From contig JAYKKR010000005.1 in assembly GCA_036971615.1 (NCBI GenBank), positions 1,922,001 through 1,986,000 of the forward strand: a DNA stretch of 64,000 nucleotides, read 5' to 3'. This DNA is from Amyloporia xantha (Eukaryota; Basidiomycota; Agaricomycetes; Polyporales; Adustoporiaceae). The position numbers and the translations under genes were made by a program. The number at the start of each line of letters is the position of its first letter. Position 1 is the first letter of the stretch. The notes below the pieces were generated by a model that was given only the letters and a program-made list of their open reading frames with translations, did not search any database and was not told where the DNA came from. Positions 57,275 through 64,000 of this stretch are shown here, one piece after another.

Positions 57275-58862
57275 TTACATAACCACACGCGCGGCGTTCT
57301 GTCGTGTGAATGCATCGCTGATCATCAAGTCCTGTCGTATATGTTCAGCAATGTTAGTCAACATAAGGGCTTTTATCAAACAAACCTCAGGTGCGAATGG
57401 CCAATTGTCGAATGCGCGAAGGAGCAATGCCCAGTCCGCAATCGTCATATCACGGGAAGCTTTGTCAATGTCCAGCCTCTGCTCGTAAGGAAGTGATGAG
57501 TCAGTGAGCACCTTCAGCAGCGTCTGTGCTCCGGGGGCGAGAGAACTAAGAAGGCCAAATGTTGCATAAGCACAATGCGACACGGGCGATGTTTCGAGTG
57601 TACGGGAACAATTCGACGAACCTGATGGAACGTTTCAGCGGCGTTGACTTCAGCACAAATAGCCGTCTGAGACAGTAATCCCACTTGTCGAGCATACCCT
57701 TCGTAATAAACTACAGGAATATCGAGTCCAGGTGTCAGGAACCATACAATATGGAGAATGTATCGGATATGCTTCGTACCTGATCCTCATGAGGTATTAC
57801 ATTCATTGTTACAAGAGGATAACCTGGCCGTCGAGCCTCAGGACGGCTACTTGGGACATATCTGGCAGTGATAGGATGAAAGTGGTCATCATAAGGCAGT
57901 AAAGATTTGGGGGTCGTCGATAGTTTAGACTTTGCTGTTGCTTCAGCAATGACTGACAGCTTGCACCGACGACTACTGCCAGGTGGAGCAGATATTCGCT
58001 GACAAAGATGAGGGTAAGGACAAGCTGAGGGCTACGGGAGGATGTAAGCGTACCGACCAAACCCAGTCACTGAGAACGAAGCTCATGGGCACCCTACCGT
58101 ATTTGTAGAGCCAGGAGCGGTCTGGTATACAGCGAAACAGTTGAGCAATGAGTTGTTCCCCTTTTATCGTGTGCTGCAAATGACTGATGAAATGTAGCTG
58201 TGGGTGTACTGAAAGGGCACAGAATATGAGGTTATAATCCGGCAATGACGAGGCTAACTCACGACCACTTTCCCATGGTACAGTCTGGATATCTTCCAGG
58301 AGCCCTGTCTCCTCTATGTGAGAATATGTGTCCCAACCGAACCCTGATAAAGGCACGACCTTGACACGAGGGTCGGCCTTTTCTAACGGCTTTTCGCAAA
58401 CGCATGAATACAAATCGAGTGAAGCATCAAAAGTAAGCTCACTTTCAGATACTCCAGGTAATCTTTCTGGTCCTCCAGAATGATCAGCTTTCGCACGTCC
58501 TCCGGGGGCATTTCGAGAAAGGCCCTTGATAATGCTCCTGGACCTGAGAACAAACGATGCTGAGTCAAAACGAGATTGATCTCTTAGACAGTAACTGTCT
58601 TACCAGGAAATGCTTCAATGATCACTTTCCCTTGGCCTGGTGTGAAGCCACCTGCAGAAATGAACGATTTGGCCACCATCCTCGCAGTTTCAGGCGTTCT
58701 GATAGACACTCTGTCCCTCGAATTAGTCGCCGATGAACTGAAGATCTCGCGCCATTCCGAAGGGGGAGGCAATGGTGGTATAGCGCTAGAGGCTGAATAC
58801 AATCGTCGACATGTCCGTCGGAGGGGCTCTGTGAGACGCTGATGAACACGAAGCGTTTGCAT
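57275..58862 (-). CDS. MTF1: mitochondrial transcription factor B / rRNA adenine dimethyltransferase family (Mtf1-like)
   Basis: Minus-strand multi-exon gene. I choose ATG 58862 because MQTLRVHQRLTEPLRRTCRR with LYSASS is a strong mitochondrial targeting peptide. An in-frame ATG at 59030 would add 56 residues. Family blocks follow: FSSSATNSRDRVSIRTPETA, GQGKVIIEAFPGPGALSRAF (SAM-binding motif I, split by an intron at AFPG), KLIILEDQKDYLEYLK (motif II acidic residue), VHPQLHFISHLQHTI and WLYKYGRVPMSFVLSDW, the last typical of TFB1M/TFB2M/Mtf1. The last exons give WPFAPE/DLMISDAFTRQN and end at 57275. Fungal Mtf1 has lost methylation and acts as initiation factor for mitochondrial RNA polymerase. 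The NLxFCALSVHP-type block (here NLIFCALSVHPQ at an exon border) suggests a degenerate catalytic motif. It is divergent from SMC3. Confidence 0.85.
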
Positions 58863-59145
58863 AGCTGTACTGCGAGTCTCCGGACTGAGGCCTGGAGGAC
58901 TGACTGTGGGGTAGTCTGGCACGTGAAGACGCGTGACAAGCGCGACTGTCACGCGTCGGAAGTCACGTAGTGGCACTTCGAGTCTCGAAAGTCGACCAGA
59001 GTCTGCAGCTATCACTTCCACGTTGATCATCTTATTTTAATGCAAAGCATCTCTTTTTCCTGACGTTTTTATATCTCATACAGAGAGTTGCGAGCAATCA
59101 GCTCGTGATATTGTGCAACTGGTGTCGATCCTCTTCCTACGCGTC
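58863..59145. promoter_or_regulatory. shared MTF1/SMC3 promoter with MCB-type boxes
   Basis: 283 bp between two divergent start codons. It contains ACGCGT at 58929-58934, 58951-58956 and 59139-59144. The first two lie in a perfect inverted repeat: GACGCGTGACA at 58928-58938, an 8-nt spacer, and TGTCACGCGTC at 58947-58957. The third ends one base before the SMC3 ATG. ACGCGT is the MBF (Mbp1/Swi6) core that drives G1/S genes, including cohesin and replication genes, in yeasts. The inverted pair could bind a dimer. If translation of MTF1 began at 59030, the repeat would be coding, which I consider less likely. Confidence 0.6.
58928..58957. repeat. perfect 11-bp inverted repeat, each arm holding ACGCGT
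   Basis: Arms GACGCGTGACA and TGTCACGCGTC are exact reverse complements separated by 8 nt (AGCGCGAC). Centred 66-95 nt upstream of the MTF1 ATG and about 190-220 nt upstream of the SMC3 ATG. Confidence 0.9.
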
Positions 59146-63766
<4,621 letters not shown>

Positions 63767-64000
63767 TACCCGCTGCTCTACTCATTCTGCTGTCGATTTC
63801 TGGATCTGTCATGCTGTGTATTATTCCCTCGCTGTGTCTTCTGTTGTGTTTGTGGTCCGTTCTGTATACGTATAAGATGACTTCGTACTGCATTCGGCTG
63901 TAGCTCTATTCTTATTTCTTGCAATCAATGGCGGTGGTAGACATTAGATGAGATGGCGGGGCGAAGTGGTTAGTGAACAACTCCGAAATTGAAGGGTCAC
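63767..64000. other. SMC3 3' flanking region
   Basis: 234 bp after the SMC3 stop. T-rich, no coding signal; expected to be 3' UTR and terminator. Confidence 0.6.

Overview
This 64 kb window is nuclear DNA of a filamentous basidiomycete, most likely Agaricomycotina. The genes are tightly packed and mostly multi-exon, with introns of about 50-65 nt using GT..AG ends. The gene content fits such a genome: a PL14 polysaccharide lyase, a membrane-anchored GH18 chitinase, an F-box protein of the agaricomycete type, a small Cys-rich protein and a Dal5-type permease beside conserved eukaryotic housekeeping genes. I see no rRNA, tRNA, transposon or viral gene. Gene models were built by joining conserved reading-frame blocks at splice sites by eye, so family calls are firmer than exact exon ends.

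Layout. 1.5-5.2 kb (+): NDR-family AGC kinase. 5.9-6.6 kb (-): weak gene candidate. 7.1-8.8 kb (-): GH18 chitinase. 10.5-12.7 kb (-): J-domain-like coiled-coil protein, divergent from a GTPBP1-type GTPase (13.2-16.0 kb, +). 17.0-19.2 kb (+): membrane RING-H2 ligase. 19.5-21.0 kb (-): RNA polymerase II subunit RPB3, with an unusual Gly/Trp tail, divergent from the PL14 lyase (21.3-22.7 kb, +). 23.3-24.7 kb (+): ferrochelatase. 25.2-27.2 kb (+): phosphomevalonate kinase. 27.4-29.6 kb (-): vacuolar-type amino acid transporter. 31.1-32.9 kb (+): Dal5-like MFS permease. 33.5-36.9 kb (-): MscS-type channel with an EF-hand. 37.5-39.1 kb (-): Tlg2-type syntaxin. 40.1-40.6 kb (+): five-exon, 81-residue Cys-rich protein. 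40.8-42.8 kb (-): NAR1. 43.4-45.4 kb (-): large disordered hypothetical protein. 46.3-47.6 kb (+): F-box protein. 48.2-49.9 kb (+): single-pass membrane protein. 50.2-52.3 kb (-): DUF2264 protein. 52.7-57.1 kb (+): Ctf4. 57.3-58.9 kb (-): mitochondrial transcription factor B/rRNA dimethylase family. 59.1-63.8 kb (+): cohesin subunit SMC3.

Functional links. The right end is the most coherent part: CTF4 (replisome and cohesion establishment) and SMC3 (cohesin ring, with the Eco1-acetylated lysine pair conserved) flank an MTF1-like gene. MTF1 and SMC3 share a 283-bp divergent promoter that holds three ACGCGT boxes, two of them in a perfect 11-bp inverted repeat. CTF4 also has ACGCGT close upstream. 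This suggests G1/S (MBF-type) co-regulation. Ferrochelatase (with all four [2Fe-2S] ligands) and NAR1 both belong to iron metabolism but are 16 kb apart, and I see no sign that they are co-regulated. The remainder looks like an ordinary mosaic of housekeeping genes, not a metabolite cluster or an island.
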